Of a stretch of 64,000 nucleotides of DNA, positions 48,701 to 60,908 are shown in pieces. A program made the position numbers and the translations under genes. The DNA comes from Adineta ricciae. Taxonomy: Eukaryota > Rotifera > Eurotatoria > Adinetida > Adinetidae. The stretch is from the NCBI GenBank assembly GCA_905250025.1, contig CAJNOJ010000002.1, positions 1,116,001 through 1,180,000 of the forward strand, in the 5' to 3' direction. How positions within the stretch are numbered: position 1 is the first letter of the stretch; the number at the start of each line of letters is the position of its first letter. Below the pieces are notes generated by a model that ran no database searches, was not told the DNA's origin, and was given only the letters and a program-made list of their open reading frames with translations.

Positions 48701-49645
48701 ATGGATGCAAACATGTCACCTGCACCAACAACGTTCTTATTCAACGATCGTCAGCAATTCGAAGCAAAACGTGAACGTGAACGATTACGAGATTCTTTAC
48801 CATCAACTCTGACTTCACCTCCCGTGCCTGATCCATGGAATCCCACTCCCATAGATTTTTCCATGAAGAATTTCCATCCAAATCGAAAGAGAATTATTCG
48901 CGCGCCGTCTCTCGATGACATTTCACCAAGAATCAAACGCTCGAGACATGTGGTCGTTCACAATCCAGATGTGATGAAACCGTTTGCAGTTCAATATCGA
49001 TCGTCAGTGACAAATAAATATTCTAAACCTGAAAAGGACACTTTTACACTCGATCAGCGAATCAAATACGCCAAAGTCACACGAATGTTAAACACCGAAC
49101 CTTATAAAAATCCAGTACCGCATGATTTCCGACAAGTAATTTTGCCAAAAAATTTCTAATTTTCTCATCTATCAGTTGAGTATTTAGTACTCAGATATTC
49201 GAGATTTAGACATTCCGGACTTCGATACAAAATTTGATCACGATCCAGGCAATATGCGATTTCTCACGGCACATTTAAACACGTGTAAGTTCCTACATCA
49301 TCTATCTTCATAACCATCTAATAGTATTGACACGGTATTCAAGTATGGCTCAAAGAACGCGAAAATGAACGTATACCTGAGGTAAAGAACTTCATGACGG
49401 AAATGTATCGAGTATTACCTGCTAAACCACAATGGGAATCGAGATTGGTTCTTCCCAAAGTGACCTACCCGAATAAATATGCTGCATTCAGTGTAAGAAA
49501 CTACTTTGTTCGAGGATGTTCGCTTTTACAATTTGATTCCTTCTCTTTCTAGCGTTTCCGGCATCCAACACGTACAGTAGAAAGTGCTTATTGGGAACGA
49601 GTTGAAGAACGTTTCGATGGGCAGCGAAAAAACGTTTACACATGA
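48701..49645 (+). CDS. Small basic protein of unknown function
   Basis: Not recognised. Four exons from ATG 48,701 join in frame to about 260 residues: exon 1 to the donor after HDFRQ near 49,134, an exon with YSDIRDLDIPDFDTKFD, an exon with LKERENERIPEVKNFMTEMY and PAKPQWESRLVLPKVTYPN, and a last exon RFRHPTRTVESAYWERVEERF ending KNVYT. Composition is rich in Arg, Lys, Pro and aromatic residues with short, spaced Tyr/Trp/Pro motifs. No signal peptide, membrane segment or long coiled coil. This resembles small axonemal or microtubule-associated proteins, but only in general character. The frame is open upstream to 48,599, and the chosen ATG is the first good Met. Confidence 0.7.
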
Positions 49646-49714
49646 TTTGATCATACAAAATATCTCATTTAGTTTTTATTTTTATACATTGACATGAATT
49701 CATTGGCATAATAA

Positions 49715-50538
49715 TCACAGAAACAAAAAAAAACATGCAGCTAACGAAATATCATTCGACCAGTTTTGCCATAGAGAGCTAGAACAAGCAAAGAAAACAA
49801 GATTGTATTCTCCTACGTCACGAAAAGTAAATGACGAACCTAATGGACTACCATCTGGTGTCTCAGGCATACCAATTGCTTTCGCATAATTACTTGCATA
49901 CCATCTAAGTCGGGCGGAATGAGATGCTTTTTCGCGACAAACTTTTACTTACATGCTCAATGATTCAGTGGCGAGAATAGTTCGAACAACTTTAGCATAG
50001 AGCTTGCATTTTCGTTGGAATAGTAAACAATTGATTTCTTGGGACGTTCTGGCTGGTGGGATTAAACAACACCAGTTGTTTTTTCGTTCGTCCTGTGCAT
50101 CAAGTACAAGATTATTTCCGTTCTCACGAAAAATCTATTTGACAAAAAAAAAAGAGAATGATGGAAATCTCTATATTCTGATCAGAAAGTACTTTGACGA
50201 GGAAGCCATTGCGTGGCGGTGTTGTTAATTTATCTTCTGGAATAAAACGACCTTCAAACGGACCGATGATTGTCGTTTTCAAAATACGAATTGTTGGTGA
50301 GAATGTAATTGTATCGTCACAACGACGCATCTGAATGTGCGTGGGTAATGAAAGCAGAACTCTAAGAGATACAGTCAATGATGAAAGAAGATAATGTAAA
50401 ACGTCAGTACTTTGAAAGATTTCGTGTCAGTGTCGATGCCGGTTTCTTTTCAATGCCGCTCATTTTTGACGAGGAGACAAAGTCCGGACAATCATCTTCC
50501 GAATGATTATTAAAACAGATAATACAGACCGTTGTCAT
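49715..50538 (-). CDS. PR/SET-domain protein without zinc fingers (PRDM-like)
   Basis: PRDM proteins are histone methyltransferase-like regulators, usually with a PR/SET domain followed by C2H2 fingers. From ATG 50,538 an N-terminal knuckle-like segment (CIICFNNHSEDDCPDF) is followed by LLSLPTHIQMRRCD and a PR/SET domain: RILKTTIIGPFEGRFIPED, NNWCCLIPPARTSQEINCLL and ATESLSIWYASNYAKAIGMP. Zinc knuckle, LSLP and PR domain in that order are the arrangement of PRDM9/PRDM7/PRDM11. The usual W-Y-G near the cofactor/catalytic site reads WYA, so activity is uncertain. The chain stops about 45 residues after the PR domain, ending in a hydrophobic stretch (SLAACFFLFL), with no C2H2 finger on this strand. 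About 215 residues in total. Its start lies about 150 bp from the end of the ubiquitin protease gene on the same strand. Confidence 0.72.
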
Positions 50539-50686
50539 ATTTGACTTCTAAAATAAAAACTTCACGAACTTCTTCTTTCCATTCAATCAAATAACAGCAA
50601 ACAAAAACAGGTTTTATTGATTGAATCGAAATTGTAACATAGGCTCTTTGTACATATTTACAAAAAAGAAACGAATACTCAAAGAA

Positions 50687-53127
50687 TTATGAACATTTTT
50701 CATAAAATAAAAGATAGCAATTTTCGGTGACGTAGGAGGTTTGAAACAAATGATCGATCTGATTGATTTCAGTTATACGTTCATCATCACACAGAAACCA
50801 TCGATTGTGATCGGTGCGATACAAACAAACACAATGTCCTTGAAGGATTTGAGTGAAATTTGTGGATGAAGATGACGGATTATCTGATAAGTGTAAACAC
50901 ACTGCAACCAAACGATAATGATACGATTTCGTGTGAGTTGATAAACCAAGCCATGTTGTATAATGAAGATGGGAAAGATCGAGGACTTGCTCGGGTTCAA
51001 TGGAAACCGTGGTAGTCAGTTTCATTGCTGTATTTGAAAGACGGTCGTAGGAGAAACGTTTTAGTTGGACGCAGAAAACTTCAGGAAAGTTAGCGATCAT
51101 GGTTTGACTTTTGATGCGATGTTGTATCTGATTGCGTGCCAACGGAATGATATGATTTGTCGAAGCTAAAATAGATCTTTGGGGAAACTATTTTTTCGAT
51201 ATTCGAATAAGTTTACTTGAAATTGGTGTTGATGAGTAGATTTTATCAGAATATTGTCGACGTGACGTGACAATGGGTGACAGAGTAGTTCTAAATTCGA
51301 AGATGACAGGCGGTAAATTACAATCAAGTTTGATGAATGCAAAAAAAGAAAATTTCAAATAGTAAACTTCTGAGATCGTTAGCTTCTGTCGGGAAGGTCC
51401 TATTTGTCTGAGCTAATTGCTTAAATGATTTCATCCAGACATACGTTATATGACTTAACAGTACATCCTGTTTGTTTCTTTTGTTTGTATCCGCATTAGC
51501 TTGAGTAGAACAATGAGGGCATGACATCGAATCCATCTGAAAGAAATCAAATATGTCAATGTGGTTTTGTATAGAATTTATGAGGCATACTAGTTCGATC
51601 TTTGTTAATTGAGATATAATTCGTTCTACGGTGGTTTTTGTTTTCGGAATTGCCAGTGGTAAGATTTGAAACGGTTCAGCACGGAAACGAACATGTGAAC
51701 AGCTGAAAATGATTTCAATGAATGAAAACAGAAATGTCTTTTCGTTTTAATTACTTGTCACAACAATGTGCATGAAGGATTTGTCCTGAAAAAGTATGTT
51801 TAACCAACGAACCGAGCTGAACATGATGCAATAGCCAGGTTAGATCCACATATTGAAGTATACATGATGTTTGCGCATCAAGATTATCCAACGTGATCGT
51901 CTCATGAAGCTTAAAGAAAAGTATTTATTGGTATTTAGAAGGTAACATTGCGTTTCTCACCTGAATTTCCGTTTCCACAAATAATTTATTTAAATAATCA
52001 GGTGAAAACGTAGCCAATTTTGGATTTTGAACTTGTTCGATAACACTAAGGTAAAAAAAGAGCCTAGTTAACTGTCGATCTGATAGATTGAATTAGTTTA
52101 CCTTGTCGAATAACCAGATGATTGTTTTGCGAGTGCATTGTTGAGTACATCAATCATACATTGAAATAATTCACATACATCAGTCGTTGTGTCTTGTGTA
52201 AGTAAATTGGGATAAGTCAAATGAAATTTAGAAATCAAATCTGATGTATCAACGACAGTAGTCCAATGTTTGTAGTCTGCTGCACGATGATCATTGCGTA
52301 ACTGGGATATTAGATTGAGAAATGCAGGTACGACTGAATCATAAGTGTTACGTGATAACTAAATAAATACAAATCAGATAAATATTCGGAAAACAATGAC
52401 GTTTGACGGCATCTTAAAATGAACAATATAGACATTCGTTGTGGGATTTCTTACGTTGATATTTCGTTGTAGTAGCGAATAGAAACTATTTAACGATGCT
52501 AAACTTTGCAGTAGAGCATTTAACGAACAAGTTGTACCATGAAGATTGAAAATACCGGGTCTTGGTAGAGTTTGAACAAACGATGACTAAAGAAAAGAGA
52601 TGAAATTGTTCAATGAGTAAAAACGATGTGAAAGTTCTACTTGTTGCAATCGAAGATCATTGGTTGGTTTCAAATGAAAGTTGTACAAATATTCTTTTGG
52701 AATTGGTTTTGTTCGTGATATTTTCTCAGAAGTTCGCCGAAACAAGATATTGTATATTCCATTCAATGCACCTTTAACTACCGTATGAATAATACCAAAG
52801 AAGATCAAAATGACATTTTTCAATCGGCCGAAACCTCTCTCAGAATAGAGTACTCCGATAATGTGAATTAGTAAGAAAAAGATCAATACATAAGCTGTAT
52901 GATAGTACAGCGATATGAATCCAACAAGAAAGCCTAGCACCATACATTCATAAATCAATATATTGAAACGTTTCTCCTTTCTAGAATGAAGTCAAATTTT
53001 GTTTCGTTGCTACAATTCAACTATCGACTTACCGATTGTGCAAAACGAGATATTTCGTTATGTTGTCGACGATTAAGTACAGAAGAAATTCACCGAGTAT
53101 GGAAATTAGATTGAAGTCAACCGGCAT
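50687..53127 (-). CDS. USP30: Membrane-anchored ubiquitin-specific protease (USP30-like)
   Basis: A cysteine deubiquitinase. From ATG 53,127 the first two exons encode three to four hydrophobic segments (ILGEFLLYLIVDNITKYLVL; MVLGFLVGFISLYY; AYVLIFFLLIHIIGVLY; LKNVILIFFGIIHTVV). A basic linker leads to the catalytic core: Cys box RPGIFNLHGTTCSLNALLQS, a zinc-ribbon part with CSHVRFRAEPFQILPL and a later CPHC, FCVQLKRFSYDRLSN, and the His box LQGHCVCLYRTDHNRWFLCD, ending ENCYLLFYEKCS. An N-terminal anchor directly before the USP domain and YRLVAVCLHL favour USP30, the mitochondrial/peroxisomal protease opposing Parkin. USP30 has only one membrane segment, so orthology is tentative. The frame is open up to Met 53,304. 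Start lies 202 bp from the divergent peroxiredoxin-5 start. Confidence 0.75.
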
Positions 53128-53329
53128 TTTGAGTAATATTTGAGAAACCGCAACTTTCAACTTCTGTTCTCTGCTTCTTCTTCGTAAAGAAACAAAGGAA
53201 TCTATATCTTCGATAATTCGTTCACCAACGAACCAATGAGATGACAGGATATGTATAAAGAAGAAAACATTACATTTCTTTTGTTTTCGCATCGAACGCT
53301 TCACGTATATCGAAAAGATTAATTCGAAT

Positions 53330-54294
53330 ATGTTTCATCTCGGTAAAACAGTTCAATTATCAACAGCAACAGCTGTTCGAAGCTTTCATACATCCAAAGC
53401 AGTATTTCTCTTTGGCAGTGGTGTGATTAAAGTAAATGAATACATTTGTTTCTCTGTGTCCGAAAGAAAATCAACACTTTTTAGGAAGGAGCTACATTAC
53501 CTAATCATACACTCTTTGAGAATGAACCGAAAAATAAAGTGAATACAAAAGATCTGTTCGCCGGAAAAAAAGGACGTAAGTTAAATTTGAAATGATGGTC
53601 TCGAGTTTGACTTTATCGAATTTTAGTTCTCTTCGGCGTACCTGGTGCATGTAAGTAAATCGTTTTGTTTAGCTTTTGAAATAAATCTTTTCTTTCTTGC
53701 TATGATTCAGTCACTCCTGGTTGTTCCAAGGTATGTGATGATATATTGATCATGATTGAGTAAACAATTACATGCTTTAGACACATCTGCCTGGCTATGT
53801 CAATGCAGCCAGTGATTTTAAGAAACTTGGTTATGATACAATTGTTTGCGTGACTGTGAACGATCCATTTGTATGTCAAGCTTGGGCAAAAGAACATAAA
53901 GCCGAAGGAAAAGTAAGACCACATGCGAGGAAAATGAATTTCAATGTTACTGATTATTTCTTTCAGGTTCGAGTGCTGGCAGATCCTGATGCAAAATTCA
54001 CAAAGGTATACTCTTACAAAAGAATCTAAAGCTAAACTTTGGCTGCTTCTCCTAGGCTCTTGGACTTGAAAAGGATATGACTGCTGTATTAGGCAATGTT
54101 CGATCATCTCGGTATGTATATATTGAAAAGAATTCATTGCTAATGATGAGTTATTCTTTCCACTTAGATATGCGATGGTTGTCGATGACAACAAAGTAAA
54201 GAAAGTATTTGTTGAACCTGATGGCACAGGTTTAACATGTTCGTTGTCAAACAGCGTGCTTGATGCAATCAAGAAAGGTGACTTGGCAAAATGA
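53330..54294 (+). CDS. PRDX5: Peroxiredoxin-5 (atypical 2-Cys), mitochondrial form
   Basis: A thiol peroxidase reducing hydrogen peroxide, alkyl hydroperoxides and peroxynitrite. About seven exons from ATG 53,330 give roughly 190 residues. The N-terminus (LGKTVQLSTATAVRSFHTSK) is basic, Ser/Thr-rich and free of acidic residues, a good mitochondrial targeting signal. The peroxidatic site GVPGAFTPGCSKTHLPGYV is the PRDX5 signature with an intact peroxidatic Cys. DTIVCVTVNDPFVCQAW, VLADPDAKFTKALGLEKD and RYAMVVDDNKVKKVFVEP follow in family order. A Cys in GTGLTCSLSNSVLDAI matches the resolving Cys position. It ends GDLAK, so the SQL-type peroxisomal signal of the mammalian protein is absent. The gene diverges from the USP30-like gene and ends 127 bp before POLA2, both flanks very tight. 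Confidence 0.93.
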
Positions 54295-54420
54295 TGAACA
54301 ATATAAGCAGTTCTTTTTAATTGCAGTGTATTTACTGTTCAACACTTGATTTTTGTTCCATTTCCTTTTTTTCAAATAATCAAGCATCCTATAGTATTTG
54401 GATCTTTCAGATAAATAAAC

Positions 54421-56582
54421 ATGGAAGATTTCGATATGGACGCCGATGATGCCATGGAGCAAGAAAATGAGAAGTCTCCGAAGAAAAAAACACTTCAACC
54501 ATCTGGCATCGCGCTCGAAGCGCTCGCTGGTTTACTCGATAGTTATACACCTGGCGAGATGAAAGTAACCTTCAATCTTCATCACGTCCGACAGGACAAT
54601 AGTCTTGTTTGTTATAGAATTCTCGACGTTCAATTGCTACATTGCCTCTTCAACAACAGCAACCAAGTCATGCGTCATCGATTGGTACTCCTGTTCGTCC
54701 GAAGAACACTCCTCAGGTTAGCACACCAAATGTTGTGGCATTTCAAGCCCGATTAAACAAGGCTGAAATTGTCATTGAGCATATTGGAAGTGCGACAAAA
54801 GGCAAAGATTCAACTGAAAGGAAAACCTCACCTTCTATTCAATTGAGGTCCTTGTTAAAACCGTATAAATACATGTATCAAACAATTTATAAACGAGCTG
54901 ATGGTAATTATAATCCACATTCTCTGCAATCAGAATGATCAGCTTTTCAATTTTAGTTTTGAATAAGCAATTAGAAGAATTCGAGGATCTATTTTTAACA
55001 ATGCTAAATAGTAAAGAAAACGATAAAGCAAATGCTGTTCTTTATCCAATTGGAAATGCTGTTCAAGTACTGATTTATTTTGAATTGAGCGGAATGACAT
55101 GTCGTGCTTTTTCTCATTAGGACGAAGTTCCACTTGTCGGTCGAGTGGTTTGTGATTCCGCTGGTCAGTTAAATGCACAATCGATCACGCTCGAAGGTTC
55201 ATCTCGAACATCGAAATGTAATCGTGTTCGACTAGATGTTTCATCTTTATCCAGTTATTCATTATTTCCTGGTCAAGTAAATGAACTCATGCCAAAAATA
55301 TTCTTGACCATAACTCAGTCAATTTAGATTGTCATGGTTTCAGGTATTTACACAAACGACGGATGTTTTCATGCGAAACAACTGACTACAGTAGGACACA
55401 ATGAAATGCGACAAGTTTTGATTATTCTTCTTTAGCCACCTCCGATTCCACCTCCGACTGAAACGAAAATAGCCAATGATTTGAACTTTATGGTGGCAGC
55501 TGGCCCTTTTCTTCTGGCAAATGGGAATTTGAGCGCTCTGGAAGAACTTCTTCGACGAGCAGAGGAAGATCCATCAGTACAAACCTTAGTTTTGGTATAC
55601 ATTCGAATCTTCTTATTGAATTGTCCGATGAAATCGACTGATTGTAGCTTGGCCCATTCGTTGATGAACGATCGTCTTATGTGCAAAAGCTACAGGATAA
55701 AACTTATGAACAAGTTTTCAATGAAATCGTTGAGAAAATCAAAAGGTACGGAACGAAATCTCGTATCTTTTGCTTCAATCTTGATTTTAGTTATCAAATC
55801 AAAACAATTCTCATTCCTTCCGTACGTGATATTCATCATGATTCAATCTATCCAACTTGTCCATTTTCAATTAACGAACCTAAGGATTCGGTTTGTTCAA
55901 TCACACACATACGCAATCTCAATAAGAACCAAATGTCTTGCCTATTTTTCATAGACTATTCTATATGGTAGTGAACCATCACTCCTAACAATCGATGGTC
56001 TTCAATGCGCAGTGACGTCGACAGATATTCTCTGTCATTTAAGCTCAGAAGAAATTAGTTCGTAAGTTTCAAGAGAAGCATCTCAGTAACTATAAGAAAT
56101 TGATATTCTATACATAGAAATCAAACAACTGATCGTATGTGTCGATTGATCCGTCATTTATTCCAACAGCATTCGTATGAACGATCCAACATGATTGTCT
56201 AGAAGTATTTTTGAATTTCTAGATTCTATCCATTGATTCCACCCAATGAGTCAGTTTCCATCGAATACGAACAAGCATTCGAACATGCGAAACTCACTTC
56301 TCTCCCACATCTCTTTATCACTTCATCTGATCTTCGTCCTTTCATCAAAGTCTGAGCACTCAACAGATTTTCTTTCTTCAACCAAACTCTTCTGCTCTTT
56401 TATAGTTCATTGATTCAGTTTGTGCAATCAATCTTGGTCGTTTAGTCAAAAACCAAGATTCCACCATGATCAACAACGCAAGCGGAACCTATGCAAAGAT
56501 TCATCTCAGTAAAACAACTGATGATATCAGTACTGGTACTATTCTGAATGATCATTTACATATCCAAATTCTTCGATTGTAA
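54421..56582 (+). CDS. POLA2: DNA polymerase alpha subunit B (POLA2)
   Basis: The non-catalytic B subunit of DNA polymerase alpha-primase, needed to start replication. From ATG 54,421 a short N-terminal region (ALAGLLDSYTPGEMK) is followed, after a 54-nt intron, by a Ser/Pro-rich linker (IGTPVRPKNTPQVSTPN). Then come an OB fold (GRVVCDSAGQLNAQSITLEG; FPGQIVMVSGIYTNDG) and the inactive calcineurin-like phosphoesterase domain: NFMVAAGPFLL, VLLGPFVDERSSYVQ, ILIPSVRDIHHDSIYPTCPF, AVTSTDILCHLSSEEIS, RFYPLIPPNES, LITSSDLRPFIK-like and CAINLGRLVKNQ. This order is the POLA2 signature. It ends HLHIQILRL at TAA 56,580-56,582. About 12 exons, roughly 560 residues, near the family's 600. Some frame changes in the raw sequence are resolved by 50-60-nt introns, so I see no disruption. 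Confidence 0.92.
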
Positions 56583-56824
56583 TTTCCTAGAGAATCTTGT
56601 CATTGTCAGATATTATTTTTCTTGTATTTAATTAAAAAAAAACGACAGAGTATGAAATTTATTTAGCAAGGCAAAAAATATACGCTTTAATTTGATTGAA
56701 TGGCGGAATTCTGATGAAGTACATTGGCGAGATTTAGCCAATTAGCGAAAAGTTTCATGACGTCAGAAGACGGTGGTCGCCAGGTGGACCGATCAAGATC
56801 TAAAAGATAATTTTTTCATAGAAA

Positions 56825-59800
56825 TCAATCGATAGGCGTGAACGAACTTTGCAAAGATTGGTCAACGCTTTTCCACGCTTCATTTTGGAATGTTTCGACA
56901 TTGGTTGGATCGAATGTGTACATAAGTGGAACAAGATCTTTGAGATACTGAAGACAAAAAATGACTGATTCGAGATCTGTCTTGAAAGGGAACACTTACA
57001 TCAGCTGGTTTGATTTCTCGCTCTTTGATAATTTGACTGATAGACGAAAAAACAGGTTTGATTTGTTCATTGGATTTCAATTTATTATTAATGAAATCTT
57101 GCAATTTCTCCGATGGAAACTCTTTCAGTTTATTACAAACATCCCGATACCAAATGCGATCAAAGAGATATTTCAAACGCAATTCTTCGGATTGTTTTTC
57201 ATAGTTTAGTATTCGTTGCGATTTATCTTCGTATAATTCTTCGGCTAGCAAGTCAACCGCTCGGTTCATACATTGAAACATGGTAACTATATCTTCTCGT
57301 TGTTCTTTTGGTAGTTTTTCTTTTTGTCCTACAAATGAAATCACGAAGTCAAGTGTTTTTTTTCAATAGTTTTTCCTAACAAACCGATATTCGTATCAAT
57401 CAAAGCACAACAGAAATTATCCTTTCCACGCAATGCTTGGATCATATGAGTGTCGTCGAGGAATGCTGTCATTGTCGATTGACAGGTCGTGGCTGCATAT
57501 TCCAGATGATATCTACGAGCATTAGATGACATACAATCGTAAGCTTGAACGGAATTTCGCTTACTTAAAAACTTGTTCACGACTATTGATCACCTTCGGT
57601 GTGTCCAATTTCATAATTTGTCCATTGGAATAGGTTAAGATATGATAGAGGATACGTTCTTGAGGATTGTTTAATGAAGTCGGTTCGTATGTGTAATAAT
57701 CGATTGATGAAATCTAAAGGAATGATTGTATGATATGAAGGAGAACAAGAACAACTCACTTCGAATTTTCGTTCTTTAATCCAGTAGATAAATCGATGGA
57801 AAATTTTCAGGATGTTACTATGAAGATCAAGTAAGGTCAATGTATCCGATAGAATCGATGTAATCCCTTCATAAAATTGAACTTCATGTTTAACAAATGC
57901 TTTTTCTCGTTTGTCTTGTAATGTATCAATGCCTAGAACACCACTGGAATATTTTCGTTGTAAACGTTTCAACGGCATGAGTACGAAGCTGCCCGAATCA
58001 TGTGCAGCGTCAGGTTTGAAGAAATAAATTCGAGAATGATTTTTCGTTTGATTGATATAAGCCCACCGACCATTTTCGAGTACTTGAAAACTAGAAGAGA
58101 TTGATTAGTTCAATTGAATTTCGGAAAATAACTTACGAAATGCCTTGATCGCGATGTAGAGTCTTTCCTAAAAGTAAATCGCTTTGATCGTTGGTTGTAG
58201 CGACATATCGTAAATGATTTTTATCGTCTTCCAAAAGTGCAATGTAAATGCTTAAATGTTTGTTTGGCTGAGTGCCAAAAGTGTCGGAATCCTTTTGAAT
58301 AATATCCATGATTTCTTTGTAAACATGGGCAACTGTTTGAAATGGAATGTTGCGTATACGTTTTAACCATTTTTGACGTGTATGTATACGTGTTTGATCA
58401 TTTGAATTGGCCTGAATTAAAAGAAGTGCAATCTGATTTGATACGCATTGTGAATTACTTGTGGTTGTTGGCTTTCGATGTATTTCAGGAGTTCGTCGAA
58501 TCTTTCTTCGCCACCTAATGCTTCATTAAGTGTTCGGTGAATGGTAACAAGAAAATCAAAAAATTGTTCGTTGGTCAGCTGTTGTTTATCATGGTACAAT
58601 TCGAGAACTGTAGTAAAAAAGAGAACATTGAAATTGGCATTGATGTTTAAAGAGTCTGTTACCTTCGTCGATGTGATCAACAACAGTGCCTTCTTTGTAC
58701 TGTTTGAGAATGTTGACGATTGGTTCGAGTTTGAGAAGACCGGTACAGGTCGTATTCAGTTTTTCAAATAAGGAATCAGTTTGTATACGTCGTTGTTCTT
58801 CAAGAAGTCGTTGTTGCAACTGTTGAAATAAGTGTTTTACAATAAGAATGATAACCTGTATTGAAAGGACTTACAAGAGTTTTCTTGCTAGTACTGTCTT
58901 CTTCTGATTCTTTGTATGAAGTTCGAAAGAAATCGATTAAAGCGGAAACGACCATGTCGTTCTTCTTCAAACCGGAGAATGATATTAACATAGCACTGAA
59001 TTGTTTTTTATCAATTAGTTCGTCTTCGTATGGAGCCGATTTATTTTGATCATTGGTATCAAAATGTTCTAAATTATCTGTGCAGAAGACATGAAAATGT
59101 TTGAATGAGAATCACCAAATATACTCACAGACAGATTTTTGTTCCCTTGTATATCGATAGTTCGGATCATCTGAAAATAAGATTATTACAGTTAAGTACG
59201 ATGATCTCAACGAGAAAATGAACTTACAAGCCGAAGGTTGTTTTAATTCAACAACAAACTTTTCTTCATCGTCCTCTTCTTCTTTAGGTTCCTCAACCTT
59301 TTTCTTCTCGTCAGTTTTCACTTCATGATTATCTGCTAATGTTGTAGCTGACAATTTGTTCTCGATGGTTTTCGGTTTTTCAGCTGCCTTCTCTTGCTCA
59401 TTTGGTTTAGGTTTTTCTGCAACTTTTTCTTGATCAGCTGGCTTAGGTGATTCAGCAGGTTTTTCATGTTCCGATGTTTTTGGTTCTTCTGGATGTTTCT
59501 CTTGATTATTCGTTTGTGTCTCGTCTTTTGCTTTCTCTTTTTCTTGATGTTCGGTTTCCTCCACTGGTTTCTCTTTACTATGCTGCTCGCCTCCTTCAGC
59601 AGGTTTTTCCTTTTCGGCGGTTTCAGCAGATTTCTCTTGTTCGTTCGTGGTCGATTCACCCGATGGTTTTTCTGGTTCTTTGGCTTCCGCTGGCTTTTCT
59701 TCTTCGACCTTTTCTGATTCAGGTAAACTTTCTTCGAGAATCTCTTCTTCCGGAACTGTTTGCTTTATAACCGGCCCTGGAAAACAGTGTTTTCTAGTTG

Positions 59801-60908
59801 GCAGGCACATACGACTATGCACTACTCACATTCATCGGGTCGATTGACGTTTCGCTTGTCTTGATCAGTTAGCCCATTGTAGAATTTTTGCAATAATTTC
59901 ATTATGGTTTTTCGAAGGAGATAACCGCACTGAAAAAAAATTAAATCCACTGAAATTTTGTATTCGGCGTTGACATTATTCATCTACTTGTTTATCATCC
60001 AATTGATTGAAAACACGTTGCAAAAGAAGGTCGAGTTCGTGCTCTTGGACAATATTCGAATAGGTTTGAGCACAACGGCGATAGATTTCAATAATAGAAT
60101 CGAAGTTATTTGCTGATTGGTTTTTCAAGCCGTTAAAAAAATTCTACATGAATCAAAATTCATGAAAATCGCAAGAAAATGCGTCTACGTACATCCGTAA
60201 AAGTTCCAAGATGCATTCGATGTGATTGAAATACCGGTAAATTGATTTTCAAATCGGTACTTTTCGAAAGTTCATTCGATTGTTCGAGCATATTGTTGAT
60301 CTAAAGCCGATCGTGAACTTTGATGGCGAAAAAGACTCAACTTACCAAATTAGTCTGAATCCAACCTCTTTCGGGTACGTTCCAATCGAAAAAGAATGTT
60401 TTCAACAGATTCTTTCGTCGTTCTTCTTCTTGATTCGTGACATCCTGATGTTCCAGACGCTCATTTTGTCTTTGTTTTAGAATTGTACGCAACAGTGTCT
60501 CCTCTTCGCCATAAACTTTCAAAACTTGAATCTTTTTCGTGTTTAACAATGTTTTCATTGTATAATGATACGGTGATAATGCCGAGAAGTGCATATATTT
60601 TGGATTATTACGCATTAGAAACGATGCTAAACGATTAATCGGATTGAATGATCGATCCGGTGTGGTTGTTTCAATTAAATGAAGTTCATCCGCTTCGTTA
60701 ATCACTTTTTCGCAGCCTAAGACTACTATTGGAATAAGATTTTCAAGTAAATCATTAATCACAGTTTGAGAGAGATTCGCCGACCACCATTCGGCTGCTA
60801 GACTATCAATTAGCGCGCTGGATGCGACTTCTTGAATGGTTTGCGACGACGAGTTTCGATCTTGAGAGAGATAACTATCAATCGGATCATCATTGCTTGC
60901 TAAACTAG
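56825..60908 (-). CDS. EFCAB5: EFCAB5-like protein with GAF-like domain and Lys/Glu/Pro-rich region; 5' end uncertain
   Basis: Large multi-exon gene. The most 5' exon found (near 60,760-60,908) has LAAEWWSANLSQTVINDLLE, SFNPINRLASFLMRNNPKYM and an EERRKNLLKTFFFDW stretch. This fits my recollection of the EFCAB5 N-terminal region (AEW, DPINFL, RNNP). A low-complexity Lys/Glu/Pro stretch of about 150 residues lies at 59,230-59,780 with repeats like KPNEQEKAAEKPK. Further on is a GAF-like fold (HLSIYIALLEDDKNHLRYVA; ISFQVLENGRWAYI; GSFVLMPLKRLQRK; GVLGIDTLQDKREKAF), then helical domains to SFTPID at TGA 56,825. I could not see a canonical EF-hand. EFCAB5 is linked to motile cilia and sperm, not well defined. 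No start codon is found in this exon: the upstream frame meets stops, and an acceptor-like TTCTAG precedes TTTAGCAAGC, so 5' exons lie farther right. Confidence 0.65.

Noticed and set aside
54421-54756. A frameshift in POLA2 near 54,560-54,640
   Set aside because: A 54-nt GT/AG intron (GTAACC...TTATAG) restores the frame, joining GEMK to NSRRSIATLP, so no disruption is needed.
1-56582. A DNA-repair gene cluster (MMS19, MRE11, POLA2)
   Set aside because: The three genes are about 20-30 kb apart with unrelated genes between them and no shared regulation visible; coincidence is the simpler reading.
59447-59847. Plus-strand ORFs opposite the EFCAB5-like gene
   Set aside because: They mirror the Lys/Glu/Pro codon bias of the real minus-strand exon and encode Phe/Leu-rich nonsense.
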